A stretch of DNA of 64,000 nt from Diploptera punctata. Its lineage: Eukaryota; Arthropoda; Insecta; Blattodea; Blaberidae. The stretch lies in contig JASPKZ010003424.1 of assembly GCA_030220185.1 (NCBI GenBank), forward strand, positions 1,302,001 through 1,366,000, written 5' to 3'. The notes under the pieces were generated by a model, which ran no database searches, was not told the DNA's origin, and worked only from the letters and a program-made list of their open reading frames with translations. A program made the translations under genes and the position numbers. This document shows positions 45,061 through 57,239 of the stretch, piece by piece; position 1 is the stretch's first letter; the number at the start of each line of letters is the position of its first letter.

Positions 45061-45289
45061 TCACATTGGGGAAATTCGTAACACACTGAATTATTCAGTG
45101 AATCGGGAACTATGTTTAAGAAACGCTGAATTAGAAAATGAAACACAATCATTTTATTGACATATTTGTATGTAAATGAGTGCAAGATTCTATAACAGTA
45201 ATAACAGACATTTGTGTATTGTGTAAAGGAGGTTTTTTGTGTGATGGTATGTAATCTATAATATGACTTTCCTGGATGTAATTTGCGAT

Positions 45290-45540
45290 GAACTAAGGAT
45301 TTTAGGTAGGTGGTGGGTTGGATGCAGGGCGACAATTAGGAATTGTTACCTGGTTGACGTAATTCAGCAGGTGCGTGCATAATTGAAGCGGATCAGAGCA
45401 TCGCGACGCGACGCCCATCCACGTTAAACCACTCAGCAAGCAACGTCGCTCGTGTAGAAAACGAGACATGTTCGCTCGACGGAACACAGTGGCGGCTCGT
45501 ATTAGGCTACTATTGCGAAACCGTGACAAAGACAACATTT
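45290..45540. other. GC-richer unidentified segment
   Basis: CG-rich island in AT-rich DNA (agcatcgcgacgcgacgccc). A short piece, gtagaaaacgagacatgttc, resembles ctagaaaacgagacaagttt at about 49878 in the 49800-50000 segment. No protein family recognised. Confidence 0.35.
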
Positions 45541-45999
45541 GAATGTAAAATCTTAATATATAGCATATCGTATCAATTTCATATCACTATATGAATCCTT
45601 CAGCAATATAATATTTATGTAGAAAATCAAGCGTATTCGATCTTTAAAGCTCAGAAATGTTTCGTATCGCTTCAGTATTTTCCTTTATTGTTTTAATTTT
45701 AATTTAGATCTATTTAAGCATATCACTGTAACTCTACAGCAACGCAATCTGCCATGCCGAAACTTCAATGCCCAGTGGCGTCTGATATCACTTAAGTTTT
45801 GTTTTTCATTGTTTGTGACCCCAAAAGATCTGCTCGCCTCCTATTCTCTCTTCGATTTTTCCTAATTGCAGTTGTCTATTTTGAAGTAAGTAAATCAATT
45901 TAAATTAATTATAAAGTTTACGAATTAAATGGTAAAAATGTATTATTTACCAGCAAGGACAGAGAAGTGAGAGAATAATGGGCAGGGAACTGCTTGAGA

Positions 46000-46215
46000 A
46001 ACTAATTTGAAGGAAAATATATTAAAAGGTTTATCAAATCTTAGCATTTGACTTGGCTTGGGCACGTAAAGCGTGTCTCTAAAGATAGAAAGTAAGAAAG
46101 AAAGAAAGAAAGAAAGAAAATTCATACAAATTTGTTCAAGTGAAATCTATGCTAGGAAACTTGGAAGATCAAGGAAAACAATTGCAGTCCTTGAGGAGGA
46201 TATAAAAAGTAAGCT
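46000..46215 (+). pseudogene. RTE-like fragment, weak
   Basis: TWLGHVKRVS-like text at about 46050-46080, then a gaaa microsatellite, then RKLGRSRKTI and LEEDIKSKLRYRN. Short and degraded. Confidence 0.45.
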
Positions 46216-46656
46216 GCGCTATCGTAATTAGAAATAAAATAATACAGAACTGGTTAATCTTCATAATACAGAACTGGTTAATCTTCCTTATTTTGTATTA
46301 ATGTCAATGATATTTTTGGAATCGTCCACAGTGACATGATACGGTATCCGAAGTGATCAAAACACTATATAGGCCTTCATATGAATGTAACACGGGAAGA
46401 ACAAGGTAAGCCATCTTTACTGCGAAGTTAAGACGTTGTATTAATTGTGTTATTAAGGCCCAATTTATAATTTCCTGTTAGTTAAACGCAAAGAAATGTT
46501 TCGTATATATTTACTTTTAATGGAGAATATGCATAACGAATGAATAAAAATGTGATCAATCAAAGTTATGTTTATTTTCTTGTATAATACTAACAATTTT
46601 ACTAATATCATTACTATTAATAGCCTACTGCTAGAAATGCGATTATTTCATTTCTA

Positions 46657-46765
46657 AGGGTCAGTTTCGCAAACAGAGGTAACTGTATTACGCCAGTTTT
46701 CCTCATGTATAATGCATAGCTTAAACTGGCGTAATACAGTTACCTCTGTTGGTGAAACCGACCCT
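46657..46765. mobile_element. 109-bp hairpin MITE
   Basis: Arms gaggtaactgtattacgcca and the complement are almost perfect for about 43 bp on each side, bounded by agggtc ... gaccct. The short loop has cctcatgtataatgcatag. Compact hairpin MITE, unrelated to the CTCACCTCATA family. TSD unclear. Confidence 0.85.
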
Positions 46766-47444
46766 AAATATGACACCATCTTATTACCCATAGAATACTG
46801 ACCCAAAATAAAGTTAACTAATGTTAACTTGAGATATATGTTTATATATGTTAATATATGCATTAGGTTGATGCACCAGTAAACAATATCCAATTTAAGA
46901 TTTAGAGAAAATATGTTGATTCATTCGCAAATTACCTGTTCGTGTGATGTGCAAAGTGGCGCCAATTTTCTTTCATTAATTTATCGTTACTGGCATGGCT
47001 AAGATATGAAACTTTTCTATCCATAATGAATAATGCTACATTAAACATTTTAGGAAAGTACTAATTTTTTTGTAAGGTTTCAAAAATTGAGAGAGAATGA
47101 CTTACCTCATTTTTACTGTACGGTTTTCATATGTTAACTGCTGTGAAAGGCGTGGAACGTGGGTTCTTAAATAAGGCGAAAAATCATATTGCTGTTGGAA
47201 ATTTTAATCCTTGGTTGACAGATGCTGAATTTATCTCGTCTTTTGTGCAACTACGATGAAACATTTTGTTAATGAGAACTATATGGTTTCAGTTATTAAT
47301 GTGATTGATATAGGTCGGTGACGTTTCATACAAGTTGTGGGTTCGAATTTTATGGATTTTGCCTCAGAGTGGAGAAAGTTCTGAAAATGAATTCTACTAA
47401 CTTACCTCAGTAACCCAGTCGTTAATAAAGTAACTAACCAACTC

Positions 47445-47650
47445 ATTCACTGCACTTTAAAATCCGCAGGTTCATGGCCGCGCGGACATAAATCTTTATA
47501 CATCCATATTCGGAGCTAATGTTTTTCAATCATCCTCTGTGTAACTCATCTCCGTCAAATCATTGTTCACGTAAATTTTGTTCTCCTCATCTTGGCCTAC
47601 CTACTGTGCGCTTTCTCTTATTCTTCAGATGGAAAGCCATGTCCCTTATC
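47445..47650 (-). pseudogene. RTE-like C-terminal fragment (TAAG-tailed family)
   Basis: Complement of the conserved 3' end: ccgcaggttcatggccgcgc and further degraded text matching the DLREV...DW and GRPR segments. Confidence 0.8.
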
Positions 47651-48002
47651 GATTTACAAGCAAAATAATATCGATCCCTAAATTATAATAACACTTTTTT
47701 TTTAATTTAGGACTTACTACAATGCTATACTTTTTCCTCAACCGAGCTAAGTTAATAATAGTACATAACATGTCCACAATTTTATCTTCTTTCTACATTG
47801 TTCCTACTACGCATCTGTGCCTTGAAGGCTTTTCAGTTACATAGCATTTCTTGCTTCTTTAATTCCGTTTCCATTTCCTTTCATGTTACTCCCATCTGTT
47901 GTCCATAATTTCCTTTGCAGTCTTCTGTGTTCCATTCTAATTTCATCCCCAAACCATTGTAACATTTTTGTCATGTCTCACATCTACTAACGTCAGACGT
48001 AA

Positions 48003-48030
48003 TATTAATAATAATAATAATAATAATAAA
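48003..48030. repeat. (AAT)n microsatellite
   Basis: Tandem aataat units. Confidence 0.9.
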
Positions 48031-48575
48031 GTTAAAACTGGCAGAGTTAAGGCCGTAGATGTATCTTTCGCACAACCAATGAAGTAAGATATGCAACAAC
48101 GCACTTAAACATTGTAATTAAATCTGGAACTAATATTAAATACTTTAAATTAAAAATTATTATATGGTGCGGAAATATGGATGTTGAAGAAAAAACACAG
48201 ATATAAATTGATTAGTCACAGAAATGGACTTTTAAAGGATTTCGGCAAGAATATCAAAATTAGACAAAATAAAAAATAATACAATAAGTGAAATAATGAA
48301 TGTAGAAAAGCTTATTATACAAGAGATTGAATAAATCCAACTAAGATGGTATGGGCATATAATGAGAAGAAGGGACACAGAAACCAAACAAAGAAGTATT
48401 GAAATGGATACCTCCTGGAAAAGGGAAACGTGGTAGACCAAAGCCAACATGGATAAAGGGAATTAAAGACAACATGAAGAACAGAAATATGACAGAAGCA
48501 GACACGCAAGACCGGAAAGTGTGGAAGAAAAAAATTTGTATATTTTGATTGAGGATTTCTGTGTAAATAACAGAA
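48030..48575 (+). pseudogene. RTE-like fragment, family D
   Basis: In alternating frames: WCGNMDVEEKTQI / GAEIWMLKKK, LRWYGHIMRRRDTETKQRS, KWIPPGKGKRGRPKPTWIKG and QDRKVWKKKI. This is the standard tail order of RTE-like proteins with a sequence different from the TAAG-tailed family. Confidence 0.75.
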
Positions 48576-48623
48576 AAAATTCTGAATAAAAAAAACTTAA
48601 AATAAATACAATATTTTTAAATA

Positions 48624-48650
48624 CTAATATATATATATATATATATATAT
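48624..48650. repeat. (TA)n microsatellite
   Basis: Uninterrupted TA run directly before the next RTE copy. Confidence 0.95.
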
Positions 48651-49560
48651 AATTTTGTACTAGAGCATGCCATCAAATCTTTAGAGAATGAGGAAGGCTT
48701 ATAACTCAATGGTATTAATAAGCTGTTAGTTTATGCTGACGATGTAGTACTATTGGCCGATAGCGAAGAGATACTAAAGGACAACACGCACACACTATTG
48801 AGTAACACTAATAAATTAGGACTGGAAATAAATATCAATAAAACTAAATATATAGTCACATGTAGAAGTACATTATATAATGGAAATGGACAGCTAATGA
48901 CAAATGAGGGAAATTTTGAGAAAGTGGCTGAATTCAAATACCTAGGAACAATAATCACAAATAGGAATGAGATGCACAAAGAAATTAAACATAGGCTCAA
49001 TTCTGGAAATGCATGCTATTATGCATTGCAGAGACTCTTGATGTCCCAACTCCTTTCAAAAAACGTTAAACTGAAAATATATAAAGCTATTATTCTACCA
49101 GTTATATTGTATGGGTGCGAAACATGGAGTCTTACTTTAAGGGAGGAAAGGAGATTACAAGTATTTGAGAATAAAGTACTTAGGAAAATGTTTGGACCAA
49201 AGAGAGATGAACAGACAGGTGAATGGAGAAGACTACATAACAATGAACTACACGGTCTTTATAGGAAGCCAGATATAATGAGAACACTTTAAGTCTCGTA
49301 GACTGCGATGGGTAGGACATGTTGCACGTGTGGGGAATGAAAGACTTGCATGGAAGCTTCTTGTAGGAAAGCCAGAGGGAAAACGCCCAGTTGGTAGACC
49401 GAGAATGAGGTGGGAGAATAACATTAACTATGATTTGAGGGAAGTAGATTATACAGGGAATGATTGGAAAACATTATCTCAGGATAGGGATGTATGGAGA
49501 GCTTATGTCCGCGCGGCCATGAACCTACGGGTTCGGTAGTGCCAATGAGTAAGTAAGTAT
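48651..49560 (+). pseudogene. RTE-like retrotransposon, 3' half (TAAG-tailed family)
   Basis: Covers the RT from just before the catalytic motif to the C-terminus. YADD is at 48732-48743 in KLLVYADDVVLLADSEE. Then ELNINKTKY-type and EFKYLGTIITNRN, CETWSLTLREERRLQVFENK, KRDEQTGEWRRLHNNE and GKRPVGRPRMRWENNINYD. A TAA replaces Gln shortly before YADD, and one extra base near 49290 shifts the frame. The 3' end is the TAAG-type tail. 5'-truncated by about two thirds. Confidence 0.93.
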
Positions 49561-49611
49561 AAAAAGTCACACTGCAGTAGAGCTTTTATAAATATAAATA
49601 GTAGCCAACAT

Positions 49612-49715
49612 CTTAGGGCAAAATTTACCTCTATTTTCGCGCCCATATTTGAATTGCGATACTAATAATCTGAGTGGTTGAAGACAGTCGTTAAATAAAA
49701 CACTAACTACAATTG
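49612..49715 (+). repeat. SINE S9 tail fragment
   Basis: gcgcccatatttgaattgcg...cagtcgttaaataaaac is the same tail as 30830-30900. Confidence 0.6.
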
Positions 49716-50479
49716 GGCTTAGTGTAAGAGTAGGTAATATATTGTAGGCCTACTGTATGTGTGACGTGAAAGCTTCCGCTTTAATCACGGAGATTACATG
49801 CGAGAGGGCAGATTTCCGTCACTTGGAATTTCTGGATGACATGTATCTTTGAGGTGCGAAGCAGCAAGTCGCTCAACTAGAAAACGAGACAAGTTTAGAG
49901 GGAGTGCAGTTTTGTTTAGCAAATAGGATTCATTGGCAGAAATTGAATTTGATATTCTGGAAGGCAAGGAGGCACGACTTAGTTGAAGCACTTCACTAAA
50001 TGAGCGTTGTAATTGACTTTGAAGCCCGTTGTAGAGTCAACTAATCGGTGCTCTCTTGCTTCCGGGTTTGGAAGGGGTGAGAATTAAGCAGCCCCCGTGT
50101 ATGTGTGTTGGGAATGGAAAATTCGTGTTCCCCGGTTCTGCGGTTTTCTACCCGCTCACTCGCACTACCGAAACGGCAAATTTATTTCAATAGAGCTAAT
50201 TTATGCCACATTATGTATTTAAGGAGGTGAACTGCTCTTTTCTCAGAACTTAAAGTTTGAGGCTTGATTAAATACCTTCTTTCTTTACTCTTGGTATATT
50301 TTCAGTCATGAGACATCTCTTTTGTTTGATATTTGAATTAAAAAGTTCAGTGGTTGGAATAGTTAAGAATTAACTTAAATTAACTAATGTATTTAATTTT
50401 ACAAGAAATGAACAAAATTTTGAAGAAGTGGTGAAATTTAAATAAAATATATACAAATTGTAATTACAAATAGAAATGA
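49716..50479. other. Unidentified, partly GC-richer
   Basis: 49800-50000 shares an agaaaacgagaca piece with 45455-45475. 50040-50170 is GC-rich (gggaatggaaaattcgtgtt then ccccggttctgcggttttc). No family recognised. Confidence 0.35.
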
Positions 50480-51510
50480 GCCTTACTTACTCACTGGCAC
50501 TATCGAACCCGTGGGTTCATGGCCGCGCGGACATAAGCTCTCCATACATCCCTATCCTGAGCTAATGCTTTCCAATCATTGCCTGTATAATCTACTTCCC
50601 TCAAATCATGGTTAATGTTGTTCTTCCACCTCATTCTTGGTCTACCAACTGGGCGTTTTCCTTCTAGCTTTCCTACAAGAAGTTTCCATGCACGTCTTTC
50701 ATTCCCCATACGTGCAACATGTCCTGCCCATCGCAGTCTACGAGACTTAACTGTTCTTATTATATCTGGCTTCCTATAAAGACCATGTAGTTCATTGTTA
50801 TGTAGTCTTCTCCATTCACCTGTCTGTTCATCTCTCTTTGGTCCAAAAATTTTCCTAAGAACTTTATTCTCAAATATTCGTATTCTCCTTTCCTCCCTTA
50901 AAGTAAGAGTCCATGTTTCGCACCCATATAATATAACTGGTAGATTAATAGTTTTCTATATTTTCAGCTTAACGTTTTTTGAAAGGAGTTGGGACATCAA
51001 AAGTCTCTGCAATGCATAATAGCATGCATTTCCAGAATTGAGCCTATGTTTAATTTCTTTGTGCATCTCATTCCTATTTGTGATTATTGTTCCTAGGTAT
51101 TTGAATTCAGCCACTTCCTCAAAATTTCCCTCTTTTGTCATTAGCTGTCCATTTCCATTATATACTGAATTTCTACTTGTGACCATATATTTAGTTTTAC
51201 TGATATTTACTTCCCGTCCTAATTTCTTAGTGTTACTCAATAGTGTGTGCGTGTTTGCCTTTAGTATCTCCTCGCTATCGGCCAATAGTATTACATCATC
51301 AGCATAAACTAACAACTTATTAATACCATTGAGTTGTAAGCCTTCCTCATTCTCTAAAGATTTGATGGCATGCTCTAGTACAAAATTAAATAGTAGAGGA
51401 GATAGTGCATCTCCTTGCTTCAACCCATTCTGGATTTCAAAAGTGTCTGAAAACTGTTTGCCTACACGCACCCTACTCTTTGTGCCATTTAGACACATTC
51501 GTATATAGAA
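50480..51510 (-). pseudogene. RTE-like retrotransposon, 3' half (longest copy)
   Basis: Minus-strand copy of the TAAG-tailed family. 50956-51498 is open and covers FEIQNGLKQGDALSPLLFNF (RT motif B), YADD (51295-51306) and the thumb region. A frameshift at about 50950 separates the C-terminal part ending at 50500. The 3' end cttactcactggcactatcg has the TTAC tail. Because it is near-identical to the 48.7-kb copy but inverted, the two could pair over ~900 bp. Confidence 0.93.
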
Positions 51511-51514
51511 ATGA

Positions 51515-51715
51515 GCCTATATAAAAAATATTAAACATTGGCTCAATTCTGGGAACGCGTGTTATTATGCATTACTAGGACTTTCGTCATCTCAACTTCC
51601 GTAAAAAAAATGTTAAACTAAAAACAGACAAAAGGCGATTCTTCCAGTTATGTTATATGGACGCGATCTCTTATTTTAAGAGAGGAGAAAATATTACGAA
51701 TATATGAGAATGAAG

Positions 51716-51747
<32 letters not shown>

Positions 51748-52570
51748 GGACCGAAGATAGATTAGCAGACAGGTGAATGGAGAAGACCACATAACAATTA
51801 GTTATATGATCTTTATTAGAAATCAAACATCTTCTTCTTATTCTTCTTCTTCACTTAACGGGCTAGACAAAAATGGCCTGTTCCGCCTCACAGTTGTTCT
51901 GTCCATCTTTTCACTGGCTCCCTACATTTCTTGAACCTCTTGGCTTGTAATTGAATGCTGCTCTTGGTAATCTTGTTATATTCATTCTTTCTACATGTGT
52001 AAACCAGTTCTCTCTATATTCTTTGATTTTCTCATTCAGTGGATATGTATTTAATTCTGTTCTTATATCTTCATTCTTTATCCGATCCAATCTTGTGCAG
52101 ACTTTTGTTTTTCTAAGGAAGTTCATTTCTGCGCTTTGCATTCTACTTTGCAATTTTTTGCTCATTACCGAAGTTTCGCTCCCATAAAGTAATGCAGGAA
52201 CTGCGAAAGTTTTATTAAACTTCAATCTAGTATCTCTTATTGTTTTATTCTTTAATGTTTTATGTATAGTTCCGATATCATTTGAAATTTTGACAGTTTC
52301 ATATGTATGTCTCTTTCAGTCTTTGTGTTTATAGTAAAATTAGAACCCAAACATAACAAGAATAATTAAGTCTCGTTGATAGCTATTGGGCAGAACATGT
52401 AGCACGCAGGGTAAATGGAAGAGGGACGGCGAAACTTCTTATATGAAATGAGAGCGAAAGCACGCAGTAGGTAGGTCGAGAATAAGGTAGAGGAATAAAT
52501 ATTAATCATTGTTTGAGGGAGCTGAATTATACAGAAAATTATTAAAAATATTGGATGAGGATTTTAGATT
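51515..52570 (+). pseudogene. Degraded RTE copy interrupted by a family C element
   Basis: 51515-51830 and 52355-52570 together follow the TAAG-tailed family (NIKHWLNSGNACYYAL, then GPKID*QTGEWRRPHNN, then after the break RIIKSR*LLGRTC and a degraded C-terminus). A TA/T tract lies at about 51718-51748. The break holds the minus-strand family C element with a short repeat caaacat on both sides. Confidence 0.8.
51833..52350 (-). pseudogene. RTE-like family C fragment, nested
   Basis: Minus strand 52225-51911 is open: MKFNKTFAVPALLYGSETSV, SAEMNFLRKTKVCTRLDRI, KEYRENWFTHVERMNITRLP and NYKPRGSRNVGS. C-terminal third only; begins inside the RT thumb region. Confidence 0.85.
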
Positions 52571-52579
52571 GTAGAATCG

Positions 52580-53340
52580 AACTTATTTTCTCATACTGCC
52601 AGGCTTCGTCTAAGAGATCGTAGAACTGTCCATTCCCTATCCCTTCTCTATAAAATACTTCACACATCATCGCCTAATTATTTATCACGCCGCTTCATCA
52701 GACTATCCGACGCACATAATCTTGACACTCGATCCCATCAGCACATTGTCCTTTATATCCCGCCTCATCACACTGTATATTATTCATTATCTTTTACGGT
52801 GTCACTTACCAAAACATGGAATTCCCTTCCGCCCTATGTCAGAGACTGTCAAACTATAACATCCTTCAAAAATAAACTAAAGAATTATTTAATAACAAAC
52901 TAACTTATACACCTCACTGATAGTATTCTTTTAGCAATATTAATATATTTAATTATTTATGAAAATAATATTAAGAATAACAAATATTTTTATTTGTTTT
53001 GTTTTTAAATATTGTATAATCGTAAAATTAGTTTTCTATATCTCATTATTTTCCTGTTTTTATATACACTAGACAGGGACAATTTAATATGCCTTGCTTG
53101 TATACATTTTATTATTAGTTTTAGTCTTAATTTTAACTAATATTAACTGGTTGTATTATAGATCGTAATACGTATATTAGATATTATCTTTTGATCAAAT
53201 TTTTACTTAGTGTTTAATATTAGAGTTAATTAAGATTGTTATATTCTGATGTAATATATGTTTGTCCTGGTGAGTGGAAGAGAAGGCCACATGGCCTTAA
53301 CTCCACCAGCTAAATAAATCTAATCTAATCTAATCTAAAT
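52580..53340 (+). pseudogene. CR1/Jockey-like retrotransposon 3' end
   Basis: An open frame without ATG, 52601-52903, encodes RDRRTVHSLSLLYKILHTSS, then FTVSLTKTWNSLPPYVRD and SFKNKLKNYL. This is the typical C-terminus of CR1/Jockey-type ORF2 proteins (LYKIL...WNSLP...FK..L). A 3' UTR follows with ggccacatggccttaactcc and a (TAATC)n tail at about 53315-53338. 5'-truncated. Confidence 0.85.
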
Positions 53341-53499
53341 TTATAAATGTTCCTTTGGAATTGTGCATTAGTCAATAAGATGTATAGTAGGTCCATAATA
53401 TTGGACTGTATTTGTAAAGTTTTATTTTTAAGGGTGTAGAATTTGAATTGGAATATATCTAAATTGCAATCTTACTTGATTGCATTAAGGACTGCTGAC

Positions 53500-54490
53500 T
53501 AACCTTCTAATTCGATAGTGCCATTGAATTAGTTCTTCTTCCTCTACGTATGAAATCTGGCAGCTTGTTGCGTGTTCATTCACTTCAGGTCCGGGTATGG
53601 TGACGTCCTTTCATCATAGTTGTGCTATTCCTAAAGGCCTTTTCTGCTGAGGTGTTCAATCACGTACTTTATTCACTAATCTGGTGTTGTCTATTCTATC
53701 CATGTGATCGTTCCAATTTAGTCTTCTATCATTTATCCAGAGGTTTATAGGTTCGAATTCACATTCCTCTCTAATAACAGAGCTGCGAATTTTCTCTCTC
53801 AGCAATTTTTCTTAAAACTTTTATTTCGGTTGTTTCATTAATTTGTTTTGTTTTTTGAGTTTCTGTTCGACTTTCACAACCATGTGTTAAACTGGTCTTA
53901 TGACAGATTTGTATAAAGTCTTACTTTTATGTCTATTCTTAGATTGTTATTTTTCCAAACAGTATTGTTTAACAGTCCCAATATTTTGTTTGCATTATTT
54001 GCTTGATGGAGGATTTCATCTGTTATTCTGTTGCTGCGATTAATTTCTATTCCTATATGTTTGAAGTTCGTGACCTGTTCTATACTTTTCCCTTCTATTT
54101 CTAATTTAACTCGGCGTGGGTCCTTGGATATTACCATTGATTTGATTTTGTTTATCGAGATTTTCATGTTATATTTTGTTGCAATGATTCTAAATTTGTG
54201 CAATAGCATTTGCAAATCATCTTCACTTTGTGCAATTAGAACTGTCATCAGCATAGTTTATTATGTTCAGGTCTTTGTTGCCTGTTTTAATTCCTTTTCT
54301 AACTTCAACTTTTAGTTCTTTAATAATTTAATCCATTATTAGTGTGAACAATACGGGACTTAATGAGTCTCCTTGTAGTATTCCTTGCTGGACTAATATT
54401 TCTTTAGAATTAGTGAAGTTAAATAATGTATTGATCTTATTCGAGATATTTCTTAAAATCGAAAACATATAACGATAGGCTCCTAACATG
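53500..54490 (-). pseudogene. Non-LTR RT fragment with YADD
   Basis: Minus strand: QGILQGDSLSPVLFTLIMD (motif B) near 54330-54400, and YADD at about 54240-54255 with a one-base loss right after it. Then open 54254-53898: IAQSEDDLQMLLHKFRIIAT, VTNFKHIGIEINRSNRITDE and NTVWKNNNLRIDIKVRLYTN. Another RTE-like family; C-terminus degraded. Confidence 0.85.
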
Positions 54491-54499
54491 AAATAACAC

Positions 54500-55820
54500 T
54501 ATGCAGACCGCATACTATAAGCAGCAAGGAACATACCAACACTAATAGAAACTTTCCAGTTGCTGAAAGAAAAATCAGTTGAATATGGATTAATAATAAA
54601 TAATTCCAAAACAAAATACTTAAAATGTACAACAATAAATGAAAAAATAAGTAATCTGAACATCGATGATACAAATATAGAAGAAGTGAAATCTTATAAA
54701 TATCTTGGTTCGACTGTAAATGGAAAAAAAAAAAAACTATATAGAGGAAGAAATTGGTGAAAGAATACTATTCAAAAGTAAACTTGTCTCCAGATTAACT
54801 AAAGTTAAACTGTATAATACTGTAATAAGACCGATTGCAACTTATGGCTGTGAAACATGGGTACTGAAGGAGCCTGATAAACAAAAACTATTAATCTTTG
54901 AAAGGAAGATCTTACGGAGCATTTTTGGACCAATTAGAGAAAGCGATAGCATATGGCGTATACGAATGAACTCTGAATTAAATAATCTAATACGAAATAA
55001 AACGCAACTCCTTTCAAAAAACGTTAAGCTGAAAATATATAAAACTATTATTCTACCAGTTATATTATATGGGTGCGAAACATGGACTCTTACTTTAAGG
55101 AAGGAAAGAAGATTACGAGTATTTGAGAATAAAGTTCTTAGGAAAATTTTTGGACCAAAGAGAGATGAACAGACAGGTGAATGGAGAAGACTACATAACA
55201 ATGAACTACATGGCCTTTATAGGAAGCCAGATATAATAAGAACAGTTAAGTCTCGTAGACTGCGATGGGCAGGACATGTTGCACGTATGGGGAATGAAAG
55301 ACGTGCATGGAAACTTCTTGTAGGAAAGCCAGAAGGAAAACGCCCAGTTGGTAGACCAAGAATGAGGTGGGAGAACAACATTAACTATGATTTGAGGGAA
55401 GTAGATTATACAGGGAATGATTGGAAAACATTAGCTCGGGATAGGGATGTATGGAGAGCTTATGTCCGCGCGGCCATGAACCTACGGGTTCGATAGTGCC
55501 AGTGGTTAAGTAAGTAAGTAAGTAATACGAAATAAAAATGTAATAAACCATATTAAAGCTCAAAGACTGCGCTGGTTTGGACATATAAATAGAATGCAGG
55601 AAGACAAGCTTGTAAGAAAAATATACAAATCGAAACCAATATGCACCAGAACAGCTAGACGCCCAAAAAACAGATGGCTGGATGTTATAAAAGATATATT
55701 AGAAATGGAAGTTGGAAATTGGCCAGTCTGTATCCAGAATATAGCTAGGTGGAGAAAAATTGTTGAGGAGGCCAAAACTTTTATGAGGTTGTAGTCGGCT
55801 ACTAAAGAAGAAGAATACAG
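54500..55820 (+). pseudogene. RTE-like family A element, interrupted
   Basis: 54560-55002 gives LKEKSVEYGLIINNSKTKYL, EEVKSYKYLGSTVNG, CETWVLKEPDKQKLLIFERK and SELNNLIRNK. After the insertion it resumes at 55538 with HIKAQRLRWFGHINRMQEDK and ARRPKNRWLDVIKDILEMEV to a stop at about 55793. One poly-A frameshift near 54725. The 258-codon frame 54720-55496 is a fusion of this element and the inserted one. Confidence 0.9.
55003..55523 (+). mobile_element. Nested 521-bp RTE 3' insertion with 14-bp TSD
   Basis: TSD aatacgaaataaaa at 54989-55002 and 55524-55537. The insert starts within LLSKNVKLKIYK, keeps the frame to MNLRVR, and ends in the (TAAG)n tail. It is an unbroken copy of the TAAG-tailed C-terminus, so it is among the youngest copies here. 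Confidence 0.95.
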
Positions 55821-56525
55821 CATACTACTGAGTAAATTCACGTTGAAAAGAGCAACTTTTTGTTCATTTGCAGCTGTATGAGGGAATAATGAATATACAA
55901 ACATATAATTGAGTGGAAGGAAGTTGGGTAATATAGAAGACAAGTTCTCTTGTATTGCAGCAGATGGAAATAAAGTTGCTTACTCTCTCCCCTTCATGTC
56001 TTAGTATAAGCTTTAAAACGTGTTCTCGAATGCTCTAGCTAAGTTTGTTAAGTGAAAAGTTACCAACATACTAAACTTGTGTGTCTGCTATACAAGAAGA
56101 GATATGGGGTGCATTGCTTGGTTTCCCATTACATTTATTTCGCGGCGAGGTGAAAGAAGATCGCATCTTCTTGCTTTGTTTATCTCATTGATTTTTACAG
56201 CTTTTACCGTATTTCAAAGAACCGCAAACCCGGCGTTTGAATTAATCTTACCCACCCCGAGCATGTTCCTCGAGTGGAACATTTCTTCAAGAGTTTTTTT
56301 ATTATTATAGAACATTAAACTATAGAAGCTACTGAATTGTTAATATTATTCTTTCTATCTTGTCTGAAGATTTACAAATCTCTATATGTAGAGATTAGGG
56401 ACTACCGGGCATTAGCTTCCTTTAAAATACATTTATATCTCTTTCTTTTGTAGTTGGTCTTTCAGCGGATTAATTGGTGCTTTCTGATTTTTCGCTTCTC
56501 TAATAATATTGTCTTGTTTCATTTA
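55821..56525. other. No recognised feature
   Basis: Mixed AT-rich DNA with small GC-richer parts (56130-56160, 56220-56280). No family-like peptide. Confidence 0.4.
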
Positions 56526-56529
56526 AATT

Positions 56530-56945
56530 GTGGTTTAATTTGTACATATTCGAAGAGAAACTCAGCTAAGATTTTATAAAATTATGACTGTTCCTGTTAT
56601 TTTATATGGATCTGAATCTTGGGTACTTACAAAAAGAAAATATCTCACACATTCAAGCTACTGAAATGAAATTTTTAAGATCCGTAAAAGGATTTACACA
56701 CATCGATAGATTACATAATGAATCAATAAGAAATGAAATGGAGATATTTTCAATACTCGACAAACTAGAAGATCGCAAATGCCGATGGAAAGAACATTTA
56801 GACAGACTGGACAATACAAGATTACCCAAAACGATCAACACCTACAAACCGCATGGAAAAAGATCTTTGGGACGGCCAAGGAAGCGATGGACTTGAGACC
56901 GGAACAGGTCGCATTGACCTAATCCTGGAAGGGAAGAAGAAGATT
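56530..56945 (+). pseudogene. RTE-like fragment, family C
   Basis: ILYGSESWVLTKRKYLTHSS (one frame), then open 56606-56896: ISHIQATEMKFLRSVKGFTH, DKLEDRKCRWKEHLDRLDNT and HGKRSLGRPRKRW. Stop after RRKRW; the usual 3' region aggtcgcattgacctaatcc follows. Confidence 0.87.
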
Positions 56946-57029
56946 TGTACATATCATATTTGTTTATAATTATTTATTCTATGTTATGTTCCGAGATTAT
57001 ATATATAACATTTCACTGATTGAATGGAA

Positions 57030-57062
57030 GAGAAGGATTATATATATATATATATATATATA
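57030..57062. repeat. (TA)n microsatellite
   Basis: Uninterrupted TA run followed by a GTGTGGT tract. Confidence 0.95.
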
Positions 57063-57084
57063 TGTGTGGTGTGGTGTGTGACAT

Positions 57085-57185
57085 GAAAAGAAAAACAAAT
57101 GCCTAAGCTGGGATTTACCCGTGAACTCCAACTCTATACGTTAGTGCGCTCCTAACTGCGCCACTCAGGAATCCTAGCACAAACA
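57085..57185 (-). repeat. tRNA-like SINE fragment
   Basis: The minus strand reads attcctgagtggcgcagtta (box A-like) and ggagttcacgggtaaatccc (box B-like). Confidence 0.6.
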
Positions 57186-57239
57186 TTTTTTTATTCTTCC
57201 TTATATATAATTCTCAATTCACGAGGTGTATCTGTATAA

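Noticed and set aside
48651..55496. Reverse-transcriptase ORFs as active genes
   Set aside because: 5'-truncated, with stops and frameshifts; the longest open one is a nested fusion.
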